In this document: positions 46,823-55,909 of the stretch, one piece after another
Numbering within the stretch: position 1 is the stretch's first letter
How the letters are laid out: each line of letters opens with the position of its first letter
Notes under the pieces: model-generated
The model's database searches: none
Told to the model about the DNA's origin: nothing
The model's input: only the letters and a program-made list of their open reading frames with translations
Program-made: the position numbers and the translations under genes
Assembly (NCBI GenBank): GCA_965221105.1
Contig: OZ244871.1
Span: 1,798,001 to 1,862,000 of the forward strand
Direction: 5' to 3'
DNA: 64,000 bases
From: GM7GCV1 sp965221105
Lineage (GTDB): Bacteria; Pseudomonadota; Gammaproteobacteria; Pseudomonadales; GM7GCV1

Positions 46823-47199
46823 TGGTGGAGGCGGGGGGAGTTGAACCCCCGTCCGTCGATCCGCCACTGCAGGCGCTACATGCTTAGCTCCCTTTATTGA
46901 GTTAGCCCGTCATCAGCCCAAGGGTCAGGACGATAACAGCGAGTCCGGCAAAGTGTTTAACAGCGCTGCGCCGAACAGACCGCACTGCGATCTTGTGAGA
47001 TATGACACCTGAGAGATCCGGGGATCGCCGGACGCACAAGCACGGCTCCGGTCAGATGGCACCCTACTGGGTATTAAGCAGCGAGTGCGTAGTTGTCGTC
47101 GTTGGCAACTATAGGTGTGTGACTTGGATTAACGAGATTGGTCACCATCTCGGCATGCTCCTGAAGCTTATAGAACTCCGTCGAATCCTGATCGCCCCC
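46823..47199 (-). ncRNA. ssrA: transfer-messenger RNA (tmRNA)
   Basis: Minus-strand 5' end GGGGGCGAUCAGGAUUCGACGG pairs its first seven bases with CGCCUCC before the 3' ACCA (46823). The T-arm-like GGGGUUCAACUCCCC is intact. The tag ORF at 47106-47074 encodes ANDDNYALAA and a UAA stop. About 377 nt. Rescues stalled ribosomes together with SmpB, whose gene lies at 60.5 kb in this window. An integrase remnant borders its 3' end. Confidence 0.97.
46828..46841. repeat. putative att site within ssrA 3' end
   Basis: GAGGCGGGGGGAGT, part of the acceptor/T-arm coding region of tmRNA, repeated at 44466-44479. Confidence 0.55.
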
Positions 47200-47410
47200 A
47201 TGATCTCAACACCGATCATGTGCTCATATCAGAGCAGGGCGGGCATTCTACACCTCTGGACAACTGAAGTGTTAAGGTTTTTCAATTCTTGGGCACCTGG
47301 CATAGCGAAACCAGATGGGGGTAAAGTCCGGGTGAATGCGGGCCCAGACATGCATCGGGCCTGGAAGTACATGATTCGAGGGGCGTTGATTGGGTAGAAT
47401 CCGGTTCTGT

Positions 47411-48409
47411 ATGAAACCCTCCACTGCACCTCAGTCCAGCCGATCAGGCGACCACAGGCACAAGTCGCTGCTGTTCTACCGTGACTATACCGGTTATACC
47501 GGAGGCCATCAGAAAGTGGCGGATTACTTTGAACATTGCCTCGCCTCATCCCGATACAGGCCGATCGTCTCATTTTCTTCGAGATCAGTGTGGGATCCGT
47601 CCTGCCCCTGGCCGGAACTGGGGTTTTCCGATCCGCAGGAGGACGGATCAGCCTATGAGCCGGACACGGCGGATGCGCTCTTTATCGCAGGCGCGGACTG
47701 GGAGCAGCTCGATCGAACCGGGGCGGCATTCAACTGCCCGATCATGAACCTGGTACAGCATGTGCGGCATGCTGACCCGAGCCTTGGGCTCTACCGGTTC
47801 CTCAGTCGCCGCGCAGTCCGGGTCTGTGTCTCCAGCGAGGTGGCAGCTGCCATCAAAGCCACCGGACAAGTCAACGGCCCGGTCTACACCATTCCAAACG
47901 GGCTTCGGATTCCGGCCACTGATCTGGAACGGGATCAGGATGTCTGCGTGCTCGCGACCAAGGATCCCCAACTCGGCAAGCGGGTCGAACAGGGGCTTGT
48001 GGATCAGGGATACCGGGTGAGCCTGGTTGACCGGCAGGTTGACCGCGACCGGGTGCTTGCCGATATGGCACGGAGTCGCGTGACAGTGGCGCTGCCCAAC
48101 CCGACTGAGGGATTCTATCTGCCAGCCTTGGAGGCCATGGCATTGAGCGACCTCTGTATAGTACCGGACTGCGTCGGCAACAGGAGCTTCTGTCACCATG
48201 GGCAAAACTGCCTGATGCCAGCCTACGACTACCAGAGCATTATGCAGGAGACAGAACGGGGCCTGAAGCTGACCGGGTCCGGGCTCAGATCGGCGCTTAC
48301 CGGTTTCAGGCGGGCAAGATCAGTCAGAAAAACGCTGCAGCAGCATTCCCTTGAGCGGGAGCGGCGCGATTTTCTGCACATCCTCGATGAACTTGATCAG
48401 ATGTGGTAA
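47411..48409 (+). CDS. glycosyltransferase (GT4-like)
   Basis: 332 aa from ATG 47411. N-terminal LLFYRDYTGYTGGHQKVADYFEHCL holds the glycine-rich acceptor loop. The C-terminal half resembles a GT-B donor domain: VYTIPNGL, then NPTEGFYLPALEAMALSDLCIVPDCVGN with the EX7E-type element. Predicted soluble. It overlaps the next gene by 23 bp, so it forms an operon with two sulfotransferases, suggesting synthesis of a sulfated glycan. Confidence 0.75.
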   Translation: MKPSTAPQSSRSGDHRHKSLLFYRDYTGYTGGHQKVADYFEHCLASSRYRPIVSFSSRSVWDPSCPWPELGFSDPQEDGSAYEPDTADALFIAGADWEQLDRTGAAFNCPIMNLVQHVRHADPSLGLYRFLSRRAVRVCVSSEVAAAIKATGQVNGPVYTIPNGLRIPATDLERDQDVCVLATKDPQLGKRVEQGLVDQGYRVSLVDRQVDRDRVLADMARSRVTVALPNPTEGFYLPALEAMALSDLCIVPDCVGNRSFCHHGQNCLMPAYDYQSIMQETERGLKLTGSGLRSALTGFRRARSVRKTLQQHSLERERRDFLHILDELDQMW

Positions 48410-49241
48410 GGCTGTGGATTCCAAAAATATTCTGCTGACTGGAGTGCCGCGGTCCGGCACCACGCTCTGCTGCGCCTTGTTGAACCAGTGTGATGGAGTA
48501 CTGGCGCTGGTGGAGCCGATTCCTGGAGACCAGTGGTCTGCCGGACTGTCGGCCAGCGCAGCGGTTGCCAGGATATGCGAGTGCGTGGATCAGGCACGCA
48601 CGGCTGCCCAATCGGGCGCGGTGCCCAGCCTCAGGGTTGGCGACGGATTTGCGGACAATGTAGTTGCCGGGGATGGGCAGAGCCCCGGTGTGCGGCCGGT
48701 ACAGTCCGCACGAGGGCAGGTCAGGCTCGACAGCCCCATGCCGGCGGATGACACCCTGGTGGTCAAACACAACGCGCTCTTTGCGGCATTGCTGCCCAGG
48801 CTGCTTGAGAGGTTCCCGGTGGTTGCGGTGATCCGCAATCCGGTCGCCGTGCTGGCCTCCTGGCAGACGGTGGACCTGCCTGTACATCGGGGGCGCATTC
48901 CGGTTGGTGAGCTGTTTGCACCGACACTCGCCGCGGGGCTTGAGAGAGAGCCCGATGTCCTGACCCGTCAGCTGATGATTCTCGACTGGTTTTTTGACGC
49001 CTATCGCCGGGTGCCCCCATCGCGCCTGGTCAGGTACGAAGACCTTGTCGCGGGCAGGGCAACGGCTCTGGGGACCATTGGCGACCAGCAGGCAATCGGC
49101 GCCGGACTTGTCGGCGTGACCAGCCGCAATACTGCCTATGATCCGGCGGTGTTGAGGGCACTTGCCTCCAGACTCATCGAGTACGGGGGCACCTACCTGG
49201 AGCAGTATACCGAGGAGGATCTGGAGGCCGTCGCCTCGTGA
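48387..49241 (+). CDS. sulfotransferase-family protein
   Basis: About 284 aa from ATG 48387, inside the 3' end of the glycosyltransferase gene. The PAPS 5'-phosphosulfate loop is ILLTGVPRSGTTLCCALLNQ near residue 20 and the 3'-phosphate motif is VVAVIRNPVAVLASW (about 145), followed by RLVRYEDLV. It moves sulfate from PAPS, probably to a carbohydrate. Its 3'-end TGA overlaps the next gene start. Confidence 0.85.
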   Translation: MNLIRCGKAVDSKNILLTGVPRSGTTLCCALLNQCDGVLALVEPIPGDQWSAGLSASAAVARICECVDQARTAAQSGAVPSLRVGDGFADNVVAGDGQSPGVRPVQSARGQVRLDSPMPADDTLVVKHNALFAALLPRLLERFPVVAVIRNPVAVLASWQTVDLPVHRGRIPVGELFAPTLAAGLEREPDVLTRQLMILDWFFDAYRRVPPSRLVRYEDLVAGRATALGTIGDQQAIGAGLVGVTSRNTAYDPAVLRALASRLIEYGGTYLEQYTEEDLEAVAS

Positions 49242-49969
49242 TCGGGCACAGACAGCTCGACTTCATGATCGTTGGCGCGCAGAAGTGCGGCACCACGGCG
49301 CTGGCGGCCTTCTGCGCCGAACACCCGGACATCTGCATGGCCGACCCCAAGGAGCCCCATGTCTTTGATGCGCCGGGCTTTGACCCGGGCGTCGTGGACG
49401 ACAGATACCAGGCCTGTTTCAGTCACTACGGGGGTGAACAGCTGCTTGGGGAAGCCACGCCTATCTATATGTACTGGCCCGAAATCGCCGGACACCTGCA
49501 CAGGTACAACCCGGACCTGAAACTGATTGTGATCCTGCGCGACCCCGTTGACAGGGCGGTGTCGCACTACCGGATGGCCCGCGAGCGCAACGAGGAACAG
49601 CGAGGGCTCGTGGCGGCGTTTCTGCTGGAGACATTCCGTCTGCGTGCGGACAGGGACCCGCGGGCTACCGATTCCAGCTCACGACTGCACTCCTACCTGG
49701 ACCGGGGGCAGTACCGGCGCCAGATTGAGAATCTGCAGCGGTGGTTCGAGCCTGACCGGGTACTGATCCTGGATTCTGCGGATCTGTTGGCCAGGCATGA
49801 TCAGACCCTGGGACGGGTCTTCAGGTTCCTCGGGGTGTCTGAGGAGATCCGGATCGCGCCCAGGAAGGTCTTTGAGTCCGGCACTGCCGCGCCCTCGGGC
49901 CTGCTGATGTGCCTCCTGAGAATCGCCCTGTTCCGGCGCAGTGCCATTTTTCGGCGACTGGTACAGTAG
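49238..49969 (+). CDS. sulfotransferase
   Basis: 243 aa from a GTG overlapping the preceding stop (GTGA). PAPS motifs: FMIVGAQKCGTTALAAFCAEHPDI (loop) and LIVILRDPVDRAVSHYRMARERNEE, with SYLDRGQYRRQIENLQRWF and RVLILDSADLL further on: the heparan N-deacetylase/sulfotransferase-like pattern. The generated 3'-phosphoadenosine phosphate would be removed by CysQ (22.7 kb). Confidence 0.9.
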   Translation: MIGHRQLDFMIVGAQKCGTTALAAFCAEHPDICMADPKEPHVFDAPGFDPGVVDDRYQACFSHYGGEQLLGEATPIYMYWPEIAGHLHRYNPDLKLIVILRDPVDRAVSHYRMARERNEEQRGLVAAFLLETFRLRADRDPRATDSSSRLHSYLDRGQYRRQIENLQRWFEPDRVLILDSADLLARHDQTLGRVFRFLGVSEEIRIAPRKVFESGTAAPSGLLMCLLRIALFRRSAIFRRLVQ

Positions 49970-50083
49970 GCCGGTGCCGGCCGAAGACCCGCAGAGCGCA
50001 CGTGCGCAGGTGCCTGGCTGATTGCACAGCAGGAGACTGATATACTCGCCAGCCTGAAGATCAACCACAACCCCGGGTAGCAG

Positions 50084-51763
50084 ATGTCAGCCGTCAGATC
50101 GTTGCAGGAAGTGCTCTTGCAGGAGAATCTTGTTCAGCAGGAGGAACTGGGGCGGGCCGAGCAGATGCAATCGAGCGTCGGGGGTGCCGTCGGCCCGATT
50201 CTGGTGCGCACCGGCGTAATCTCAGAGACGGATTATCTGAAGGCGCTCTCCATACAGACCGGGTTCCCCCTGCTTGGCGTGCGGGAGGAGGACCAGCCCC
50301 TGCCCGATGGGCTTGCGGTCTACCAGTTTGTCAAGGCTTCACACATACAGTTTGACTGGTTTATCGATCAGTCGACCGTCCTCTGGGAGATGGGCGAGGG
50401 CACACTGGGGTGCCTGGCCAAGGACGGGGGCTCGGCACTGGTCAGGGATACCCTGGCCTATTTTTATCCCGATTCGCAGATCCAGTGGAGCCTCTGCCTC
50501 AATTACGACCTGGAAAAGATTCTCAGCTTTCTTCGTCAGGAGCGTGCGGTTGAGAGCCTGTTCGAGGACGGTGGAGCCAAGCACCTCAAGGAGCTTGCCG
50601 AGGAAGCGCCGGTCATCGAACTGGTCAACAACATTATTTCCCAGGCCATAGAGACCAAGGCGTCCGACATCCATATAGAACCCTCCGAGACCGAGTTCTT
50701 TGTCCGGCTCCGGGTCGATGGTGTGCTGCGCACCAGGCTCAGCCAGCCCATGGAGCGGTTTGCGGCGGTGGCCTCACGAATCAAGCTGATATCGGGGATT
50801 GACATCGCCGAGCGCCGGTTGCCCCAGGATGGCCGGCTGAGCACGCGGTTTGGCGGTGTGGAGATGGATATCCGCGTGTCGACCGCGCCCAACATCCATG
50901 GTGAGTCCATCGTGCTGCGGCTGCTGCCCAAGGAGCGCGACGACATGTCGCTGAGCAAACTGGGCATGCTGCCCGATCACCTGCAGAGCATGAAACAGTG
51001 GGCCCAGGAGGCAAACGGTATTATCCTGGTCACGGGGCCAACCGGTTCTGGCAAGTCGACCACCCTGTACGCCACCCTGGCGGAAGTGGATGCCGCCCAG
51101 CACAAGGTCATTACTGTCGAAGACCCGGTGGAATACCAGATGCCCGGCATCACGCAGATCCAGGCGCACTCCGATATCGGCTACACCTTCGCCACCGCCC
51201 TGCGGGCCATCCTGCGCCAGGATCCGGATGTCATCATGATCGGTGAGATCCGCGACCTGGAAACCGCTGAAATCGCCATCCAGTCTGCGCTGACCGGGCA
51301 CCTGGTGCTCTCTACCCTGCACACCAACGATGCCGTCTCGGCCTTTACCCGCCTGATTGACATGGGGATCGAACCCTTTCTGGTGGCCGCCCCCCTCAAG
51401 GCCGTTCAGGCACAGCGCCTGGTGCGGAAGCTCTGTGAGCACTGTGCACAACCGGTGAGCCCACCGGCGAATGTGAGCGACTTCATACAGCAGGTCAATT
51501 CGGACCAGATCAGCAGCCAGTGGCGACAGGCCGTTGGCTGTGCCGCTTGCCAGGGGACCGGCTACAGGGGTCGTTCCGGTATCTACGAGATGGTGGCAGT
51601 GACGACCGAGATGCAGAAGCTGATTGGCCGGAACGCACCCGTTGATGAGATGCGCGACCTTGCCAAGGCTCAGGGGAGCCGCACACTCCTGGAGGACGGC
51701 CTGGTCAAGGCCTCCATGGGCCTGACGTCCATTGACGAAGTCTATCGTGTTGTGAACCACTGA
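50084..51763 (+). CDS. gspE: type II secretion ATPase GspE
   Basis: 559 aa. N-terminal GspE/PilB domain (about 1-150), then catalytic core beginning NNIISQAIETKASDIHIEPSE. Walker A is GPTGSGKSTTLYA (near residue 325), Asp box VEDPVEYQMPGITQI, Walker B DPDVIMIGEIRDLETAEIA, His box GHLVLSTLHTND. The zinc-binding CEHC...CAAC tetracysteine (about 455-495) marks GspE. Powers pseudopilus assembly from the cytoplasm. First gene of the operon; shares its last base with gspF. Confidence 0.95.
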   Translation: MSAVRSLQEVLLQENLVQQEELGRAEQMQSSVGGAVGPILVRTGVISETDYLKALSIQTGFPLLGVREEDQPLPDGLAVYQFVKASHIQFDWFIDQSTVLWEMGEGTLGCLAKDGGSALVRDTLAYFYPDSQIQWSLCLNYDLEKILSFLRQERAVESLFEDGGAKHLKELAEEAPVIELVNNIISQAIETKASDIHIEPSETEFFVRLRVDGVLRTRLSQPMERFAAVASRIKLISGIDIAERRLPQDGRLSTRFGGVEMDIRVSTAPNIHGESIVLRLLPKERDDMSLSKLGMLPDHLQSMKQWAQEANGIILVTGPTGSGKSTTLYATLAEVDAAQHKVITVEDPVEYQMPGITQIQAHSDIGYTFATALRAILRQDPDVIMIGEIRDLETAEIAIQSALTGHLVLSTLHTNDAVSAFTRLIDMGIEPFLVAAPLKAVQAQRLVRKLCEHCAQPVSPPANVSDFIQQVNSDQISSQWRQAVGCAACQGTGYRGRSGIYEMVAVTTEMQKLIGRNAPVDEMRDLAKAQGSRTLLEDGLVKASMGLTSIDEVYRVVNH

Positions 51764-52953
51764 TGAGATTCCAATACCGGGCTCTGGCACATGACGGGCA
51801 GATTGAGCGTGGTGTTGTTGAGGCGCTGAGCGTCCAGGAGGCCATGCGGCAGATATCCGAAAAGGGTATCGAGCCGGTCCTGGTCGAGCCGGAAAAAGCC
51901 AAACGGCAGTCATCGGCCAGGATTTCCTTCTCCGAGGTCATCCGTTTTTTTGAGGAACTCTCCACACTTCTAAGCTCCGGGGTTGCCCTGGTTGATGCCC
52001 TCTCGTCCCAGGCGGAGAACCAGACCAATACTGCCATGGAGCAGGTGCTGTCCGAACTGACCCGGGATATTGAGCAGGGCAAGGCCTTCTCGGAGGCGCT
52101 GGCCAACTCGCCCAGGCTGCGCCTGCCGCCCTACATGACTCATCTGGTTGAGGCCGGTGAGCTGACCGGTAAGCTGGCCGCGGCCATCGAGTCTGGTGTG
52201 GGGCAGATGCAGTATGAGGAGAACACGGCCTCCGAGATCCGCAACGCCCTTGCCTACCCGGCCATCCTGGTGTGCAGCGGTGTCGCGGCCATTGGTCTGG
52301 TCTTTGCACTCGTGGTGCCAAAGTTCACCCACCTGCTGGATGAGAGCGTCGATCTTCCGCTACTGGCCGAGCTCGTCCTGCGTTCGGGCCTGTTCCTCAA
52401 CAGCAACGCGGCCTGGGTCCTCGCCGCTCTCCTGGTGGCGACCCTGGTTGCGGCATACCAGCTCTCCAGACCCCGGGTACGGGCCTCCCTGCTGGAATTG
52501 GTGGCCCGCTGGCCCCTGATCGGCACCTGGCTCGCCGAGTCGGAGTCCGGGCGCTGGACCTCCGTGCTGGCCGCCCTGCTGGGCAGTGGTGTGCCGGTGA
52601 TCAGGTCACTGGACCTGGCCAACCAGGGCGTCCAGATTCGAGCGCGGCGCACCAAAATGGAGGCGGCCGCGGCGGCGGTGAAGGGCGGCGAGCCACTGTC
52701 TGCGGCCCTGCTCAACCAGCAGGCGCTGACGCCAGTTGCCTACAATATCCTCAGGGTAGGTGAGCAGTCCGGCAAGCTGCCGGCCATGCTGCAGTCCCTG
52801 GCGGCGCTCTACGAGCGGACCGGCAAGCGGCGGATGAAGCGGGTGCTGGTGCTGATCGAGCCCCTGGCGATCCTGTTGATAGGTTCGGTGATCGGCACTA
52901 TCATCATCGGCATTGTTCTGGCCATTACCAGCTCGGCAGACATGCCTCTCTAG
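51763..52953 (+). CDS. gspF: type II secretion inner-membrane platform protein GspF
   Basis: 396 aa. Two repeated T2SSF cytoplasmic helical bundles separated by membrane helices: FFEELSTLLSSGVALVDALSS (first), then LAYPAILVCSGVAAIGLVFALVVPKF and WVLAALLVATLVAAY helices, second bundle WTSVLAALLGSGVPVIRSLDLA, and final helix LAILLIGSVIGTIIIGIVLAI. Starts at the last base of gspE (TGATG). Confidence 0.95.
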   Translation: MRFQYRALAHDGQIERGVVEALSVQEAMRQISEKGIEPVLVEPEKAKRQSSARISFSEVIRFFEELSTLLSSGVALVDALSSQAENQTNTAMEQVLSELTRDIEQGKAFSEALANSPRLRLPPYMTHLVEAGELTGKLAAAIESGVGQMQYEENTASEIRNALAYPAILVCSGVAAIGLVFALVVPKFTHLLDESVDLPLLAELVLRSGLFLNSNAAWVLAALLVATLVAAYQLSRPRVRASLLELVARWPLIGTWLAESESGRWTSVLAALLGSGVPVIRSLDLANQGVQIRARRTKMEAAAAAVKGGEPLSAALLNQQALTPVAYNILRVGEQSGKLPAMLQSLAALYERTGKRRMKRVLVLIEPLAILLIGSVIGTIIIGIVLAITSSADMPL

Positions 52954-52965
52954 TCAATTCAACTT

Positions 52966-53436
52966 GTGGATCCTCAGCCTGTGAACCGGTTTGTCCTCCC
53001 CAGAGAACGTTCTGGCCCCCAGAAGGGCTTCTCGATTGTCGAGTTGCTGGTTGTGATGGTGATCATGGGTCTGCTCATGGGCCTGGTCGGCCCCAGGCTG
53101 TTCGGCCGGGTGGACGCCTCCAAGGTCAGGACAGCCGAGGCCCAGGTCAGGATGCTCAAGACATCCTTGCAGACCTACCGGCTGGACCTGGGGACCTACC
53201 CGTCCACGCAGCAGGGTCTGCAGGCCCTGATGACCCGGCCGCAGGGCGGGGTGAACACCAATCTCTGGCAGGGCCCCTATCTGGATGATGCCCTGCCACT
53301 GGATCCCTGGAACAATCCCTACCAGTACCGGCTTGAGCCCACAGCCACTCAGGACTTCGCCCTGTTCTCTTTCGGCGCGGACGGTGTCGCCGGGGGCGAG
53401 GGATTCAATCAGGATGTCGGCTATTTGCCTCTCTGA
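52966..53436 (+). CDS. gspG: major pseudopilin GspG
   Basis: 156 aa. Prepilin cleavage site KGFSIVELLVVMVIMG after about 20 residues (Phe +1, Glu +5). C-terminal pseudopilin fold: YRLDLGTYPSTQQGLQALMTRP, WQGPYLDDALPLDPWNNPYQY and DFALFSFGADGVAGGEG, whose last motif is the GspG calcium site. Major subunit of the pseudopilus. Alternative start codons within the leader are possible. Confidence 0.95.
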   Translation: MDPQPVNRFVLPRERSGPQKGFSIVELLVVMVIMGLLMGLVGPRLFGRVDASKVRTAEAQVRMLKTSLQTYRLDLGTYPSTQQGLQALMTRPQGGVNTNLWQGPYLDDALPLDPWNNPYQYRLEPTATQDFALFSFGADGVAGGEGFNQDVGYLPL

Positions 53437-53833
53437 TCCCCGTGCCGGGACCCCCCTCCGGCGCACGCACAGTGGGTTCAGCCTCGTCGAGACCCTGGTC
53501 GTCCTGCTGCTGATGGGCCTGCTTGCCGGCATCGCCATGCCGCGCCTGGCGAGCCTCTACGTGAGCCTCCAGGAAAACAACCGCATGCTGGCGCTTCGGA
53601 CCGCGATCCAGGCGGCCCCCTCCCATGCGTATTTGGCGGGTGAGGCCCTGGACCTGGCGACCTATCTGGAGAGTGCGGCTCTGGTACCCGACGGCTGGTC
53701 CCTGTATTTTGAACAGCCGATTGAGATCAGGGCCAACGGGTTCTGCGCCGGCGGCGCCATGTCGATTCTTACCCGGGGCTCCGAGCGCAGCTTCCAGATC
53801 ACGGCTCCATACTGTGCCTTGCGGGAGGGCTGA
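53414..53833 (+). CDS. gspH: minor pseudopilin GspH
   Basis: 139 aa from ATG 53414, overlapping gspG by 23 bp. Type III signal: HSGFSLVETLVVLLLMGLLAGIAMPRL. The remainder is short and divergent, as usual for GspH; FCAGGAMSIL near the C-terminus. Assignment relies on position between gspG and gspI. Confidence 0.8.
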   Translation: MSAICLSDPRAGTPLRRTHSGFSLVETLVVLLLMGLLAGIAMPRLASLYVSLQENNRMLALRTAIQAAPSHAYLAGEALDLATYLESAALVPDGWSLYFEQPIEIRANGFCAGGAMSILTRGSERSFQITAPYCALREG

Positions 53834-53838
53834 GCGGC

Positions 53839-54252
53839 ATGCGCACATGTGAGCGGGGCTTTTCGCTGATGGAGGCGATCGTTGCGCTGGTGATCCTGAG
53901 CGCTGGACTGGTGGCTGCGTTCTCCTGGTTTGACCGGGGACTGGAGGCACTGATCAGGATGGACGCGGTGGCCTTGGAGGAATCTGCCGTCCAGGAACTT
54001 GTGGAACGGCTGCTTGTCGCGGACCTCAACGCCCGGGAGCAGGGGCAGTTCCAGTGGCTGGACTACGATGTGGCCTGGCAGTCAAACCTCCAGGAGCCTG
54101 CCCGGAGCGGCATCTCCAGTGTCGGGTCGGTCAGCTACTTTGACCAGATGCTCTACCGGATCGACGCTCGCATCCACTATCGGGACCGGCTGATCGCGGA
54201 GCACTCGTTCCTGCTGCAGCAGGACAATCTGGCCAGACGCCCGCCACAATGA
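53839..54252 (+). CDS. gspI: minor pseudopilin GspI
   Basis: 137 aa. Type III signal CERGFSLMEAIVALVILSAGLVAAFSWFDRG, GspI-like short leader. The C-terminal globular part is small, consistent with GspI. Overlaps gspJ by 4 bp (ATGA). Confidence 0.82.
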   Translation: MRTCERGFSLMEAIVALVILSAGLVAAFSWFDRGLEALIRMDAVALEESAVQELVERLLVADLNAREQGQFQWLDYDVAWQSNLQEPARSGISSVGSVSYFDQMLYRIDARIHYRDRLIAEHSFLLQQDNLARRPPQ

Positions 54253-54833
54253 ACAGCCGGTTCGCACGGGAGTCCGGCCTGGCACTGGTGGAGATGCTGG
54301 TGGTGCTGATCATCGTCGGCATGGTCAGCACCCTGCTGGTCCAGGGGCTGGGCAATGCTTTGGCGCTCTACTCGCGGGTGCAGGCCAACCAGCAGAACCG
54401 CGAGCTGGAGTCCACGGCCATGCGCTGGTGGCGTTCGGTGATCTCCTCGACCGCACCCAACCGGCTGGACCAGAACCATTTTGCTGGTACGGACCAACTG
54501 CTGTCCCTGCGGACCTACAGGCCCCTGCTCGCCGAGGACGGGGTGATGACCGAGGTGACCTGGAGCATCTCCGAGAGTCCGCCCTGGCGGTTGATCTATG
54601 CCGAGAACAGTCACGCGGCCATCGAGTTCCCGATCAGCAGCCAGGTGCGCCCCAGTTTTACCTACCTGTCGAAGGATGGAGGGTGGACTTCCCGCTGGCC
54701 GGTGCAGCCCGACAGCAATGTCCTGCCCGAGGCGGTGCGTTTGGGCGGGGCCGAGTACCAGCTGCACGCCGCCCTGCGCAACCACAAGGACGAGATCTTC
54801 TTTGTGGACGAAATCGAGTTCGGACGCAACTGA
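54249..54833 (+). CDS. gspJ: minor pseudopilin GspJ
   Basis: 194 aa. Signal-type helix SGLALVEMLVVLIIVGMVSTLLVQGLG with the +5 glutamate; the residue after the glycine is Leu rather than Phe. Later RWWRSVISSTAPNR fits GspJ. Forms the pseudopilus tip with GspH, GspI and GspK. Confidence 0.8.
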   Translation: MNSRFARESGLALVEMLVVLIIVGMVSTLLVQGLGNALALYSRVQANQQNRELESTAMRWWRSVISSTAPNRLDQNHFAGTDQLLSLRTYRPLLAEDGVMTEVTWSISESPPWRLIYAENSHAAIEFPISSQVRPSFTYLSKDGGWTSRWPVQPDSNVLPEAVRLGGAEYQLHAALRNHKDEIFFVDEIEFGRN

Positions 54834-54850
54834 GCCCCGGGCATGAGAGC

Positions 54851-55909
54851 ATGATCAGCGCCGCGATCACCAGCACTCCGGGCACCCGGCAGCAATCCGG
54901 ATTCGTGCTTGCGGCAACCCTCTGGGTGGTCGCCATACTGCTCCTGGTGGTGGTGGGTTTCGAGGCCTACATCTCATCCGGGCTGGAGCGCTCGCACCGG
55001 CTTCGCACCAAAGTGGAGCACTCGCTCGAAGTGCTGGCAACCGAACATATGCTCCGCTATGCCCTGAGCACCCATCGGCAGACCTTGGCCGGGGTGGATG
55101 TGCAGACAGAAAACATCAACAGCCTGCGCAACGAGGATGGCCTGCTGTCAGTGATGCCGGTAGGCGGTGAGATTCGCCTGGACGGGCGCCCCTACAGGGG
55201 TGTTGGCGATGTCTATTACTCCCTGCAGGACGAGCTTGGTCTGGTGTCTCTCAACGCCGCCAATCGTCAAATGCTGCAGACCTTCCTGACCGCGCTGGGC
55301 CTCTCCCAGTTGGAGTCTCAGCAGATGATCGACCGTCTGAGGGACTACAGGGATTCCGACAACTACCGCAATCTGCACGGGGCCGAGGCTGCAGCCTATG
55401 AGCGCCTGTCCCTGCAGCCTCCGCCCAATGACTATCTGAGAACCAACCGGGAGCTGGTCAGTGTCCTGGGGTGGGATCAGTGGCTCCAAAGCCTGCCCGT
55501 GCCCGACGTACTGGCACTGTTCAGCACCCTGCGGGGCTCCAAGGTCAACACCACGACCATGCCGGCTGCGCTGCTCGACCTGATTGTTGAGGATGGGGAG
55601 ACATTCCTGGAGAGTCGCGAGCGGCAGGCGTTTCGCGATTCAGACGCGGTCAAGAAGCTCCTGCCCGAACTTGCGACCTGGTCTGACGAGGCCTTTGCGT
55701 TTTTTGCCGGTTCCCGCCTGCGCATTCGCATCTGGCACAGCGACAGCATACAGAGCCTGGTTATTGGTTTAGAATTGTCGCCCTTCAACGTCCGTGGCCC
55801 CGTGCGGGAACACTATCGCTACGAGGCACCGCTGCCGCAACATCTCAGGTTAACCAGTGCAGATCGCCAGGCTCTTCCAAGACCATTCGAATCGCTCACT
55901 GCTCTCTAG
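54851..55909 (+). CDS. gspK: minor pseudopilin GspK
   Basis: 352 aa from ATG 54851. N-terminal QSGFVLAATLWVVAILLLVVVGFEAYI lacks the +5 Glu, as is typical of GspK. The large alpha domain holds DELGLVSLNAANRQMLQTFL and DRLRDYRDSDNYRNLHGAEA, the K-specific helix-hairpin-helix region. Its 3' end overlaps gspL by 53 bp. Confidence 0.88.
   Translation: MISAAITSTPGTRQQSGFVLAATLWVVAILLLVVVGFEAYISSGLERSHRLRTKVEHSLEVLATEHMLRYALSTHRQTLAGVDVQTENINSLRNEDGLLSVMPVGGEIRLDGRPYRGVGDVYYSLQDELGLVSLNAANRQMLQTFLTALGLSQLESQQMIDRLRDYRDSDNYRNLHGAEAAAYERLSLQPPPNDYLRTNRELVSVLGWDQWLQSLPVPDVLALFSTLRGSKVNTTTMPAALLDLIVEDGETFLESRERQAFRDSDAVKKLLPELATWSDEAFAFFAGSRLRIRIWHSDSIQSLVIGLELSPFNVRGPVREHYRYEAPLPQHLRLTSADRQALPRPFESLTAL

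Noticed and set aside
47200..47410. ssrA promoter
   Set aside because: Several TA-rich hexamers but no -35/-10 pair at good spacing close to the mature 5' end, so not listed.
50774..51913. 379-codon open frame antisense to gspE
   Set aside because: Covers the conserved ATPase core of gspE; no recognisable protein features.
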